Assembly: GCF_000517085.1 (NCBI RefSeq)
Contig: NZ_KI912107.1
Coordinates: 1,736,398 to 1,800,397, forward strand
DNA: 64,000 bases
Source: Saccharicrinis fermentans DSM 9555 = JCM 21142
Lineage (GTDB): Bacteria; Bacteroidota; Bacteroidia; Bacteroidales; Marinilabiliaceae
Direction of reading: 5' to 3'
The notes beneath the pieces are model-generated. The model saw only the letters and a list, made by a program, of their open reading frames with translations. It searched no databases and was not told where the DNA came from. This document shows, in pieces, positions 7,492-16,998 of the stretch (within the stretch, counting starts at the first letter, position 1; each line of letters begins with the position of its first letter). A program made the position numbers and the translations under genes.

Positions 7492-8916
7492 TCAATCCTT
7501 TACACAGCGCACAGAGAAACCCATTTCCATGGCTGCACTAGTTATGAATGCTTCTCCATAATTATGAAATATTTCAAGAATTTCAACAAGTGAATACTCC
7601 TCTGTTACACTCCACCAGAAACCTCTTTCACCCTTCTTATAAAATTTTCCATTATTACCGCGACGACCTCCCGGTAAAGCTGAAAAGCCAATTTTATTGG
7701 TGGCCCCTACATTAGGACTTGCCCAATATGCTGATTCATTCTCCTTCAGTACGCCTCCAGCAATTTCCTCTCCTCCCAAATATTCAAACAAAGTCATCCA
7801 TTCCGAAGCTGTTGGTATATGCCAACCTTTGGGGGCTAACATCCCTTTATTTACTGCATACCAATTATATAAACACCCGTAAGTCGCCAAAGTATCAACA
7901 TCCTTACTATTGTTATAAATACAGTAAGCCCCTGTTTCTAGCTTAGACCATTCTGCACCATCCGCCACATAAGGAATAGCCGTACCATCGTTATAAGTGG
8001 TACTTCGCAAATTTTCTGCCATCCAGGTTTGAGTACCTATGGTTATGGTTTTATAGCTATTACCATCCTGGTCAGTCATGGTACCATAAGTAACATCATA
8101 GTCTATATCTGGTATTGGTACTTCCTCTTTTACAGGCTCAACATCTTCTTTCTCGGCTTCTTTTTTGCTTTCATCGAAATACAAATAACCCGTAAAGTCA
8201 TTTTTACCATGTTGAGCGCCTAAACTTTTCATGTATGCAGCAATGGCTTCGTGTTCTTTGTAGGGCATCCAGCCCTGATGATCTTCAGAGCGCGCATAAG
8301 CAATAGCATAATCCAAAGGACTATTCCCATCCAATGCACATAAATTAATATCTGCTCCTGCAGCTACCACTGCTTTTACGGTTGCCAGATCTCCTGCAGC
8401 CATGGCATGTAAAAGAACAGTTACACCGAAGCCCTCAGTACTATCTCGTGAATTAATATCCAAACCCATATCTACCAATACGGGTATCATCTTTTCACGA
8501 CCCCCACAGGCCGCCAAATGCAAAGCATTTAATTTACGACTGGTACTTACTGCATGAATATTGGCTCCTTTTTCAACCAAGTACTTAACAATCTTCACCG
8601 CCTCCCATTCTACTGCTTCTAACTCTTCTGCTGTATAATGACTTTGTCTTTTCAATGTCTCTAAAGCACCTGCTGCATTTAAAAAGGGCGTATTTGTGGG
8701 GTTTCTACCTTTGTAAATATAATCTATTTCAGCACCCCTTTCTATTAACTCTTTTATTCTTAACTCAAACGATCCTTCCCAAATCTGATTTGTTTCTATC
8801 CATAAATACGTACTAAGGTCTTCAACAGTAGAATCATCATAATTAGGACGTATTTGACTTTGACACTGGCATAGTATGCACAGATATACAAATATTGCTA
8901 TAATAGATGTTTTCAT
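7492..8916 (-). CDS. ankyrin-repeat protein with C-terminal FISUMP domain, exported
   Basis: 474 residues. A signal peptide (MKTSIIAIFVYLCILCQCQS) is probably cleaved as a lipoprotein at one of the cysteines. Residues ~40-240 hold ankyrin repeats (e.g. LNALHLAACGGREKMIPVLV, GVTVLLHAMAAGDLATVKAV, GNSPLDYAIAYA). An acidic Lys/Glu linker (about 248-268) leads into a FISUMP domain (Fibrobacter succinogenes major paralogous domain, TIGR02145): KTITIGTQTWMAENLRSTTY, CLYNWYAVN, GWHIPTASEWMTL, ALPGGRRGNNG and a final GFSVRCVKD. Both domains are protein- or surface-interaction modules; joining them in one protein is unusual. Its leader carries a tandem array of a 90-bp repeat. Function unknown. Confidence 0.88.
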   Translation of the reverse strand: MKTSIIAIFVYLCILCQCQSQIRPNYDDSTVEDLSTYLWIETNQIWEGSFELRIKELIERGAEIDYIYKGRNPTNTPFLNAAGALETLKRQSHYTAEELEAVEWEAVKIVKYLVEKGANIHAVSTSRKLNALHLAACGGREKMIPVLVDMGLDINSRDSTEGFGVTVLLHAMAAGDLATVKAVVAAGADINLCALDGNSPLDYAIAYARSEDHQGWMPYKEHEAIAAYMKSLGAQHGKNDFTGYLYFDESKKEAEKEDVEPVKEEVPIPDIDYDVTYGTMTDQDGNSYKTITIGTQTWMAENLRSTTYNDGTAIPYVADGAEWSKLETGAYCIYNNSKDVDTLATYGCLYNWYAVNKGMLAPKGWHIPTASEWMTLFEYLGGEEIAGGVLKENESAYWASPNVGATNKIGFSALPGGRRGNNGKFYKKGERGFWWSVTEEYSLVEILEIFHNYGEAFITSAAMEMGFSVRCVKD

Positions 8917-9186
8917 ATGTTTATAATTTGTTTCTTATGGTCATATGGAACTCGCCGTGATAATCATTCACCTGTGTGAGAGATCACTCTCATGGCTCGT
9001 TTCATATGATTATAATTAAATTTTTAATGACTACATGAAATTAGCCTGAATCAATCATATCCCTGTATATGAAGCAATTCCCTTAGATCGTTTCATAAGT
9101 CTAAACACAATTTTTAATGGACACATAGAACTCACAAAAACTAATCATACTCCTATACTAGAATTAATTTTCATGACTTTTTTCAT
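8914..9186 (-). repeat. three tandem copies of a ~90-bp leader repeat
   Basis: Three head-to-tail units of 89, 91 and 90 bases (8914-9002, 9003-9093, 9094-9183). Read toward the gene, each has a conserved front (ATGAAACGAGCCATG-like), a middle (ACACAGG.g.ATGATT) and a rear (GGCGAGTTCCATATGACC), and ends in catATG(A). The last unit ends on the real start codon of the ankyrin/FISUMP gene. The unit nearest the gene matches most closely the copy before the GH10 gene at 56.1 kb. This array fills the whole gap between the gene and the broken gene upstream; no other feature is visible. Confidence 0.8.
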
Positions 9187-9241
9187 GTTTCCCTATTTTT
9201 ATTACACTTAAAAATTCTAATTACTGTGAACTCTCATATTT

Positions 9242-10240
9242 TTAGAATTTAATAGCCTCATATTTTAATATTTGTTCTTTTGTCATTAAGTCTGTGATAT
9301 TAATACTATCCATACCTATTTGGGGAGTTTTCAATCCTTTTATAATTTTACGAAACTCGTCCTTATTCCTCGCGCTTTTCAAAACAGTTAAAACAGCTTC
9401 TCCCCTTTGCTCATCCGAATAATCATCCACATAATCGCTGATACCTTTTCGCATATCGTAAATCAAATTCACTTTCATTTGCCAAGTAGCATAATTCCAA
9501 CGCGCTTTATCGTTTTTTGCTTTTAGCACCTGCGAACAATTCAACACCCGCTTGCGCCACCGCTTCTGGGCGTTCTCCACGACTACATTTCAGTCCTAAA
9601 TCGGTTGAGACAGATGCGCAAGCACCAATTTTCAGATCTACATTATCCTTATTCAATACAGCTTTGCTGTCCAAAACGGCCTCTGTTGAATACCTTAAAA
9701 ATTGCGCACTGACATTGGAATCAATGACGGCATTATCAGTAAAAAACTCATTATTACAACTTCTATTAAAATCTTCTAAGGAATCAACCAACCCTCCGTC
9801 CTCTTTCCAAATTTCTTTCTTAAAAAAATTACATTCTGCAGTCTTAATTACATTATTATCTACTTTTTTGTTATTCTCCCTATTCTCCTTAAAAATTTGT
9901 TGCTTCACCTGCTTTCGGTTAAACCACCGATTATGATTCTTAATTTTCTCACTTCTAACCCGTACCATTCTAACTCCAGCAACAGCATCTTTTCCTCTCA
10001 CCCTTATAAACTCAGAATGCACATTATTGCTAATATTATGTCCTTTGGCAATAACTGACTTATAAAAGGCAAATTCTTATTCGACTGATAAACATAAGCA
10101 TCTGAAGGCTCATAAGGGAAATTCTTTTTCAAGAACTGGCGGTATTTGTTTTCATTGATAGAAACAGGACAGAAGTACTCATAATGCAAAGATGTAAGCC
10201 ATCGTTCAAGGCCTTCCATCTCTAATTTAACTTTAAACAT
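9242..10240 (-). pseudogene. frameshifted gene, hypothetical (three fragments of one ORF)
   Basis: Three overlapping minus-strand frames join into one protein of about 330 residues if two single-base shifts are corrected. Fragment one (10240 to about 10045) begins MFKVKLEMEGLERWL and reads LPFISQLLPK; fragment two continues GHNISNNVHSEFIRVRGKDA and runs to VAQAGVELFAGAK; the last continues AKNDKARWNYATWQMKVN and ends ILKYEAIKF. The junctions lie near 10045 and in an A-run near 9520. The opening resembles the first strands of Bacteroidota Hcp/TssD-like tube proteins, and 'aGvELFAGAKa' resembles a motif I associate with type VI secretion-linked proteins; both resemblances are weak. Real decay and sequencing indels fit equally well. 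Confidence 0.65.
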
Positions 10241-10319
10241 ATGTGTTAGGTTGTTTTATTAAATATTAGAACAAAATTATTCTAATAAACATAAAAAAGC
10301 AACAAATTGCAGGATAAGT

Positions 10320-10715
10320 CTATCGATGAAATAATACAGAAGGAGCATTCAAGTGGACAATCAGAGGATAAATCAGGTCAATATCAGAAAGCTCAATAAC
10401 CAATAAATAAGGAGTACTCATGGTGGTGTAATTTTTTAGGCTCTTGGATATCCCATTGGAAGTTATAATAACTTCGTATGCTATTTTTTTTCCCACGAGT
10501 ATCTCATTAATTGTCCGCACATAGCTCAACATTAAATGACCGTCCTTTTTGATTGCTTCGGATCTATGACGAATGCTTTTGCCCGATTCTTCACCACCAT
10601 GGCATATACAACTTAATTTGGCATTAGAAACCAATGCCAGATTCGATGCATATTCTAATATAAACTTAGGTTCTCTGCTTAAATTCACTGGAACAATAAT
10701 TCTCTTTAGCGGCAT
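10320..10715 (-). CDS. universal-stress-protein-like protein
   Basis: 131 residues from the ATG at 10715 (MPLKRIIVPVNLSREPKF). The start is preceded by an A/G-rich AAAGAAG element, whereas the longer frame reading back to 10841 begins with a hydrophobic stretch unlike the family. The order strand (RIIVPVNLS), helix (ILEYASNLALVSN), strand (AKLSCICHG) matches the first half of the USP fold. The ATP-binding GxxGx9GS motif is not visible, so it is a non-nucleotide-binding or divergent member. Divergent from the PepSY-like gene, with the two starts 125 bases apart. Confidence 0.6.
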   Translation of the reverse strand: MPLKRIIVPVNLSREPKFILEYASNLALVSNAKLSCICHGGEESGKSIRHRSEAIKKDGHLMLSYVRTINEILVGKKIAYEVIITSNGISKSLKNYTTMSTPYLLVIELSDIDLIYPLIVHLNAPSVLFHR

Positions 10716-10840
10716 ACATCTTCTTTTAATATTTAGACTTAGAAGGTGTTTTAGGTCACCAATAGAGAGAATACATATGATACTGGTGACCAAATCAAAA
10801 AGTATGGTCTCAAGGATATACAAAATAAAAAAAGACAACA

Positions 10841-11263
10841 ATGAAAAAACAATTATTACTTATTTCTATGCTAATGTTAGCAGTTACATTTGCCTTTGCA
10901 CAGAATGTAAATGTACCCAAAGTAGTTAAAGCCGCTTTTGACAAAAAATATCCGGGTGCAGAAAATCCAGTTTGGAAAAAAGCCAATACAAACTTTCAAG
11001 TACACTTTAAAAAAGACACCAAACAGCAGGCCTACTTTTCGCCAGATGGAAAATGGTTAAAAACAGCTATAGTAATTGATGAAGAAGAGTTACCAGAAGC
11101 TTCAGTGAAATACATACAAGAAAGCTACGAAGAATATGAGCTAAAACAGGCCCAAAAAATTGTCACCAATACAGGAAAAACCAGTTATATGGTAATTCTA
11201 ATGGTAGACGAAGAGAAAGTTAAATTGGGATTCAACGCATCAGGGGAATACGTGGTTAAATAA
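10841..11263 (+). CDS. PepSY-like (BLIP-fold) periplasmic protein
   Basis: 140 residues with a clear signal peptide (MKKQLLLISMLMLAVTFAFA/Q). The mature part holds two copies of the PepSY-like / beta-lactamase-inhibitor-like pattern common in Bacteroidota: VVKAAFDKKYPGAENPVWKK followed by a strand pair FQVHFKK and AYFSPDGKWL, then a second helix ASVKYIQESYEEYELKQAQK with strands SYMVILMV and KLGFNASGEYV. Family members are small secreted proteins of unknown role. Monocistronic, closed by a strong stem-loop. Confidence 0.85.
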   Translation: MKKQLLLISMLMLAVTFAFAQNVNVPKVVKAAFDKKYPGAENPVWKKANTNFQVHFKKDTKQQAYFSPDGKWLKTAIVIDEEELPEASVKYIQESYEEYELKQAQKIVTNTGKTSYMVILMVDEEKVKLGFNASGEYVVK

Positions 11264-11278
11264 TTTTCCATCTAATTA

Positions 11279-11322
11279 TAGGCTGTTTAATAAGAACAAA
11301 TCAATTTTAAACAGCCTATTTA
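11279..11322. terminator. bidirectional intrinsic terminator
   Basis: 12-bp perfect stem TAGGCTGTTTAA / TTAAACAGCCTA with a 16-base loop, between two convergent genes (PepSY-like and SNF2). Confidence 0.8.
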
Positions 11323-11388
11323 TACCTTCACATGCTGCCCTACAATATCCTTAAATACCATAGTTAAACACATAAGCAACAATTCATA

Positions 11389-14300
11389 TTACGAAAACAA
11401 ATCTTTAATATCTTCTGCTTGCAATGTTTTCATAATATTTTCATCGGTTTGAACGATATCACCTGCTATTTTTTTCTTTTTACGTTGTAGCTGCAGTATT
11501 TTTTCCTCAACAGTATCTTTACATATCATGCGATAAGCAAAAACCTTTTTATCCTGACCAATTCTGTAACAGCGGTCAATGGCTTGATTTTCCACGGCAG
11601 GGTTCCACCATGGATCCACGATATAAACATAATCGGCCGCTGTAAGATTTAATCCGGTACCTCCGGCTTTCAGGCTAATTAAGAACACCCGCAAGTCCTC
11701 ATTTTCCTGAAAATTATTAACTGATTTCTCACGTTGCACAGCAGTACTCTGTCCATCCAGATACTCATAATCGATATTTCGTCTATTCAATTCAGTTTTA
11801 ATCAGTCCTAACATTTTAACAAACTGAGAAAATATCAATATTTTATGATGAGCCGTTTTATCGGTTATATGCTGTACAATCTCCTTAATTTTAATGGACT
11901 CGGTACTGGCCAAGCTATCATCATTTAGCAAAGCCGGCGAGTCACATATCTGTCGCATACGTGTCAAGGCCTCCAGCACCATTAATTTCGATTTTTCAAT
12001 ACCTTTATTTTCAACCTGTTCAAGTAATTTATCTTTAAATTCGTTTCTATAAGCATCGTATATTTTTCTTTGTTCGTTCTCCATTTCACAATAGATCACA
12101 TCTTCTGTTTTCTGCGGGAGTTCAGAAGCAACCTTTTCTTTGGTTCTACGAAGAATAAAGGGTCTAATCAATCGCTGAAGCTCTGCTGCAATATTATCAT
12201 CACCTTCCTTATCAATGGCATTAGAGAACTGTGACTTAAAGCCTGTGGCTCCACCAAAGAATCCCTTATTCACAAAACTCATTTGTGCATAAAGATCAAA
12301 GGTACTATTTTCAATAGGAGTACCAGAAAGTGCGATTCTATTATTAGCCTGTATTAAGTTAGCCGCTTTAAAGCGTCGTGAGGCAGGATTTTTAATGGCC
12401 TGTGATTCATCCAACACAGCATAATTAAACTTGAATTGTCTCAGCATATCAATATCACGGAGCAAAACACCATAGGTTGTAAAAATCAAATCAAAATCAT
12501 TGAAATCATTGATATCTTTGGTACGATTAATTCCATAATGATAGTATGCCTTCAGTTCCGGAGCAAACTTAGCAAGCTCATTTTCCCAGTTAAAAAGCAA
12601 AGTAGTTGGAACAACGATAATATTAGGTATTTGATCCTTGATAACCACATGCTGCAAAAAGGTAAGTATCTGCAGTGTTTTACCCAGTCCCATATCATCG
12701 GCCAAGATACCACCCCATCCCATTTCATCCAGAAAATTAAGCCAATTTAAACCTTCTTTCTGGTAGCCTCGTAATACAGCATTGATCTGTTTAGGCACTT
12801 GTGTATGGGATATCTCTTTAAAGTTAGCGAGTCTTTGTCGTTTTTCTGCGATATCACTTAAAATATCCGCATCATCAATATCCTCGAACAACTCATCTAT
12901 AATAGCAAAGCGCATCTTTGAAACAGAAAGCTTTCCATCACGTACTTCTCCATGTCTAAAAAACTTCTCAAGCTTGTGCAGCCACTCGTTGGGCAGCATT
13001 CCTACTCTACCATCTTTTAACTGTATATATTTTTGTTGGTTCAGTACGGCTCTTTTTATATCGGAGAGCTTAACCTGGGTATCTCCAAAGCTAACCTTCA
13101 CATCTACTTCGAACCAATCCTGACCACTACTTATGGTTGTAGATACTTTACCTGCAAAGGGAGAATATTTAAAATTCTTCAGTTCTTTCAAACCAAATAC
13201 TTCCACCTCCATATGTTGCATGTGTTCAAAGAAACGATAGAACCACATATCTTCGGTAAATGTATCATAATGAAGATAAAAACGTTTGTCTTCAACTTGT
13301 TCTTTAAAAAAAGGATGAAGCTCAGCGATATTGTTCACAAAATCTTCTTCTAACTCTATATTTCTTTTGTATTCTGTTACTTCTCCGTTTTCATCCACCA
13401 GAACATTCCCCGACTGATTTAGCATGACGGAAACACCGTTATGATATTCCACCTGAGGGGTAATAATAAGAAAGTCGTGTAATTCAGAAAGATACACTTG
13501 CTTTTTTCTAAAATCCAGTTCTACAGAATCTATCTCAAAACCTGAGTTACCAAAATCAATCTCAAAGTTTTTAGAAAGCGGCATCACTATCTCGTTAAAA
13601 AAATGGCGTTTATGTGATTTTACCATTTTCAAATCCTGTTGCCACACTTCTATATGTCTGGCTACATTATAATTCACAGGTACACCAATTTTCCCTTTAT
13701 ACAAGAATGCACGTGCTTTACGAAAAAACAAATCCACCTCTCCGGCCTCAACCACTTCTCCATCAATATTTAACACAAGCTTCAAACCCACAAAGGTATC
13801 GTCTTCAAAAGCCAGGTATTTAGCTGTAACAGGTTGTTTCAAAACCTCAACATTACTTAACTCCGATTTTTTTACCTTAAACTCACTCACCGTTCTGTAA
13901 TGAACGATCTTTTCTTTGGCCAACAAATGTATCATTTGTCGTTTTATAGAAAACTCCGTTTTAGGAGACCGTGTATTATCAAGTTTTTCTACGCACTTAA
14001 TAATTTCCTGTGCATTTTTAGAGACCTTTACCTTATCAACATCCTCATATTCATCCCATCGTTCAATATGGCTGGTTAATTGGGTTCTTTCTTTATTTGG
14101 CTTACCAACCACTGGAATCACAGCAAAGTTAGCCGCACTATCAAACTCTTCATAATCATCCTTGTTAAACTGAAGGATAAAACCCAACAAGCGCTCCTCA
14201 TTTTTTCTAGGAATATCTTCCAACATTAAATCGTCTTTGTTGATCTCATCAATCAAAAGTCGAAAATTAGTTTTAACATGAGGGTTAATGGGCAGCAGAC

Positions 14301-15102
14301 CTGTTTGATCAGGGCGAAATTGAATGACCAAACCACTATCGGGATGAAAAACATATGTAAAGAACTTGCCAAAATCTTCGGTTGCTGGCAAACCATAGTT
14401 TTCCAGTGTTTCTCTTTTCTTATCTTCAAGTTTGTCTGAAAAAAGAATATCCAGCAAATCAGGATTAGCCGAACGAGCAATTAACACTAAGGTATGTGCC
14501 TCTACCTTATTTAATTTAGGTATAGGTTTTTTGCTACTACTTGAAATATAAACCCTCTCATTAATAAACTTAATGGTCGCATACTGTCTATCGTAATAGC
14601 TGGTATATTCAAATGTTATTTCATCATCTCCAAATATGACATCCTCCAACAAAAGATTATTATAACCATGTAAAATATCATTGATCACACTAACGGAAGT
14701 ATTGTCTTCAATATCATCGATAGATATAAAACGAAACTTCTCATACAAATAACCATGGGCAGTTCTCAATGAGGAGATGGTAGTCTGACTGCTCTCTATA
14801 GGTTTATGTTCTCCCCCATCTTTTATATACATTAAAGCAGCAACTGAATGTTCACATATACTCCCCCATGTGGTAGCACAAGAACATGTTGTTTTTAAAT
14901 CCTTTCGGTTTAAATCCTTTATGCTAACCGTATATAACTGCGCTCCTTGTACCTGAAAGTGCCAGGTATCTGATGCGTTATTGGCATATTTCAGCACAAC
15001 CTCACCATTGTTATAAATTTGCACACCACTCTCAATCACTTGAGGAGAAGCCTTAATACCGATTATTCGGTCAATATATTCTTGCGAATCAGATAGAGAC
15101 AT
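11389..15102 (-). CDS. SNF2/HepA-family helicase with SWIM zinc finger
   Basis: 1237 residues. An N-terminal SWIM-type zinc finger uses Cys73, Cys75, Cys83 and His85 (TTCSCATTWGSICEHSVAAL). A long beta-rich middle precedes the SNF2 ATPase core (about 770-1237): Walker A ADDMGLGKTLQ, motif II DESQAIKN, motif III ALSGTPIENS, and the helicase C part with SLKAGGTGLNLTAADYV and QAIDRCYRIGQ. These proteins are DNA-translocating ATPases that remodel protein-DNA complexes; bacterial HepA/RapA relatives recycle RNA polymerase. The SWIM finger probably binds DNA or protein. A related but distinct 974-residue protein is encoded 8 kb away. Single gene with its own terminator. Confidence 0.92.
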   Translation of the reverse strand: MSLSDSQEYIDRIIGIKASPQVIESGVQIYNNGEVVLKYANNASDTWHFQVQGAQLYTVSIKDLNRKDLKTTCSCATTWGSICEHSVAALMYIKDGGEHKPIESSQTTISSLRTAHGYLYEKFRFISIDDIEDNTSVSVINDILHGYNNLLLEDVIFGDDEITFEYTSYYDRQYATIKFINERVYISSSSKKPIPKLNKVEAHTLVLIARSANPDLLDILFSDKLEDKKRETLENYGLPATEDFGKFFTYVFHPDSGLVIQFRPDQTGLLPINPHVKTNFRLLIDEINKDDLMLEDIPRKNEERLLGFILQFNKDDYEEFDSAANFAVIPVVGKPNKERTQLTSHIERWDEYEDVDKVKVSKNAQEIIKCVEKLDNTRSPKTEFSIKRQMIHLLAKEKIVHYRTVSEFKVKKSELSNVEVLKQPVTAKYLAFEDDTFVGLKLVLNIDGEVVEAGEVDLFFRKARAFLYKGKIGVPVNYNVARHIEVWQQDLKMVKSHKRHFFNEIVMPLSKNFEIDFGNSGFEIDSVELDFRKKQVYLSELHDFLIITPQVEYHNGVSVMLNQSGNVLVDENGEVTEYKRNIELEEDFVNNIAELHPFFKEQVEDKRFYLHYDTFTEDMWFYRFFEHMQHMEVEVFGLKELKNFKYSPFAGKVSTTISSGQDWFEVDVKVSFGDTQVKLSDIKRAVLNQQKYIQLKDGRVGMLPNEWLHKLEKFFRHGEVRDGKLSVSKMRFAIIDELFEDIDDADILSDIAEKRQRLANFKEISHTQVPKQINAVLRGYQKEGLNWLNFLDEMGWGGILADDMGLGKTLQILTFLQHVVIKDQIPNIIVVPTTLLFNWENELAKFAPELKAYYHYGINRTKDINDFNDFDLIFTTYGVLLRDIDMLRQFKFNYAVLDESQAIKNPASRRFKAANLIQANNRIALSGTPIENSTFDLYAQMSFVNKGFFGGATGFKSQFSNAIDKEGDDNIAAELQRLIRPFILRRTKEKVASELPQKTEDVIYCEMENEQRKIYDAYRNEFKDKLLEQVENKGIEKSKLMVLEALTRMRQICDSPALLNDDSLASTESIKIKEIVQHITDKTAHHKILIFSQFVKMLGLIKTELNRRNIDYEYLDGQSTAVQREKSVNNFQENEDLRVFLISLKAGGTGLNLTAADYVYIVDPWWNPAVENQAIDRCYRIGQDKKVFAYRMICKDTVEEKILQLQRKKKKIAGDIVQTDENIMKTLQAEDIKDLFS

Positions 15103-15336
15103 ATTTTATTTCTATGAAAAAAATGAAGCTCTAAAGATAGTAAGAGCTATTGGCATAGAAAACTTTCTTTTTCAACAAGAAATGCAACTGCCTTAAACCA
15201 TATACATTACACGATAAAAAAACTTACATCGAGCTAATGTATGACATGTTCAAATAAAGGTTTAGTGCCATGCAAGCAGTGTATGACCACCACCTCACTT
15301 GTATTTAAAGTTCACTACGCCCTTGTAATGGAATAA

Positions 15337-16545
15337 TTAATTCGTTGTTAAGAACTTCATATCCAATATTTTCTTTTTATGCAAAACGGGCTTATAGGGA
15401 ATCGTAAAGAAAAAAGTAGACCCTTTACCTGGCGTTGAAGTAAACCAAATTTTACCCCCCAGCAATTCTACAGATGCTTTTGATATAGCCAAACCGAGCC
15501 CACTACCTTCATATTTTCTTGAATAACATCCTTCATCACCTTGACGAAAACAATCAAATATGATTTCCTTATATTGAGGAGATATCCCTATACCAGTATC
15601 CTCTACCGAAAACATCAACTCTGTTTCATTAATAATCTTGTAGCATATCTTCACATAACCATCGTTGGTAAACTTTATTGCATTATCAATAAGCACATTA
15701 AGTATTTGGGTTAATTTATTTCTATCGGCCATCACCTTATCTTCATCCTTTTCCAATTCTCCCTGAATAAATAAATCAATACATGCCTTGTCCTTAACTT
15801 TAATACTAGCCATGGCACTGGCATACAAATCCTCCATTACTTCCCCTAACGAAAAAACACTCTCCAACAAAGGAGTCTGACTTACCATCAAATTCGACAT
15901 CTCAATATAGCTATCTATTTGTTGCATTAGGCGATCTCCAGAATACTTTATATTATTGAAGAAATCTTGCTTTTCTTCTTGTTTTATATTGGGCTCCACT
16001 AGGAGGTGCGAGAAACCAATAATCGCATTTAAGGGCGTACGAATTTCATGGCTAATATTAGCAATAAATGTTGATTTTAAACGGTCGCTTTCTTCTGCCT
16101 TATTCTTGATAATAATCAATTCAGTATTTTGTTGAATCAATTTTCGTTCCACCGCCTTTAGCTTCTTGTTTAATGTATATAGGTAGTCAACAGTAAATAA
16201 TAAAACAAAATTAAGACAAGTCCCTAAAATTGTAGACAAAGACATCATCACTCCATAATCCACTTCGAGGATATGTATAGCAACGAAGCGATGTGCAATT
16301 AATAACAGTTGTACACCTATAGCATAATATAAGTTAAACGCCCAATATGTCAACAAAACTGGTATTATTGAAACTATTAACATTGTATTTCCAATGGACG
16401 GATATACAGTATAATATGAACTTACATATACAAAAAGCATGGCTATAGATAAAAATTTAGCGCATAGTAATTTAGACATGCGTTTTATCCCTAAGATCAT
16501 ATTGCAGTTATAATATTTTTTCGTGTGTCTAAAACTTATTTTCAT
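15337..16545 (-). CDS. membrane sensor histidine kinase
   Basis: 402 residues. The N-terminal 130 residues form about five hydrophobic membrane segments (e.g. SIAMLFVYVSSYYTVYP, MLIVSIIPVLLTYWAF), then a short coiled coil (NKKLKAVERKLIQQNTELII). The HisKA domain has His in FIANISHEIRTPLNAIIGF (about residue 167) and the ATPase domain has N box LNVLIDNAIKFTN, G1 VEDTGIGI and G2 GSGLGLAISK. No receiver domain and no regulator next door, so it is an orphan kinase. The 5' side carries a partial copy of the 90-bp leader repeat. Confidence 0.9.
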   Translation of the reverse strand: MKISFRHTKKYYNCNMILGIKRMSKLLCAKFLSIAMLFVYVSSYYTVYPSIGNTMLIVSIIPVLLTYWAFNLYYAIGVQLLLIAHRFVAIHILEVDYGVMMSLSTILGTCLNFVLLFTVDYLYTLNKKLKAVERKLIQQNTELIIIKNKAEESDRLKSTFIANISHEIRTPLNAIIGFSHLLVEPNIKQEEKQDFFNNIKYSGDRLMQQIDSYIEMSNLMVSQTPLLESVFSLGEVMEDLYASAMASIKVKDKACIDLFIQGELEKDEDKVMADRNKLTQILNVLIDNAIKFTNDGYVKICYKIINETELMFSVEDTGIGISPQYKEIIFDCFRQGDEGCYSRKYEGSGLGLAISKASVELLGGKIWFTSTPGKGSTFFFTIPYKPVLHKKKILDMKFLTTN

Positions 16546-16612
16546 CTATCACTTAGAGTCTTCCGGTGCTCACAGTTCACTATGTGAGTACAACTCTTAC
16601 ATGACTCATTTC
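16543..16612 (-). repeat. partial copy of the 90-bp leader repeat
   Basis: Immediately upstream of the kinase start, the top strand reads CACTATGTGAGTACAACTC and then CATGACTCATTTCA, matching the distal half of the repeat at 8.9 and 56.2 kb. About 20 bases of the gene-proximal half are missing or diverged. Weakest of the copies. Confidence 0.45.
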
Positions 16613-16692
16613 AGATACTCAAACCCTCAAATTTATAACCTTTACGTGTTAAACAGGATAATGTTATAATTTACACTAAATATTTCAAGTCA

Positions 16693-16998
16693 TTACTTAT
16701 TTTTATCCAATGCTTCGGCCACATCATACCATGCGCCTCCATTGCGTACATTGGTCATTCCATTTTCTTGAAGAAACTGCCACGCCGAAAAACTTCTTAT
16801 TCCTGCGGCACAACAAAGCACAATGGATCCTTTAATGGCTTTTATTTCCTCCATTCTTTGCACTATCTGATCCAAAGGAATATTGATAGATCCCTCAACC
16901 TTTCCACTGGCAAACTCCATGGATGAGCGCACGTCTATTACTGTTACTTTATTGTTCATGTGTTTAAATATGTTTCTATAACTGCTTTCGTAATTCAA
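16693..16998 (-). CDS. single-domain rhodanese-like protein
   Basis: 101 residues forming one rhodanese domain: VTVIDVRSSMEFASGKVEGS at the start and active-site loop CAAGIRS with the catalytic Cys near residue 64. Such proteins carry persulfide sulfur or sense thiols. Its start lies inside the end of the acetyl-CoA synthetase gene (23-base overlap), so translation is coupled to acs. The benefit of this pairing is not obvious. Confidence 0.88.
   Translation of the reverse strand: MNYESSYRNIFKHMNNKVTVIDVRSSMEFASGKVEGSINIPLDQIVQRMEEIKAIKGSIVLCCAAGIRSFSAWQFLQENGMTNVRNGGAWYDVAEALDKNK

Noticed and set aside
8914-9186. CRISPR array
   Set aside because: Units are ~90 bp with diverged internal sequence, no short identical repeats with unique spacers, and no cas genes.
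9517-9936. Plus-strand 139-codon ORF
   Set aside because: Antisense to the middle fragment of the broken minus-strand gene; Ser/Leu-rich translation without family features.
10573-10929. Plus-strand 118-codon ORF over the USP-like start
   Set aside because: Overlaps two better-supported genes in another frame.
15103-15336. Hidden small gene or RNA between SNF2 and the histidine kinase
   Set aside because: Only AT-rich DNA with a short repeated GTATGAC; no frame, stem-loop or promoter stands out.
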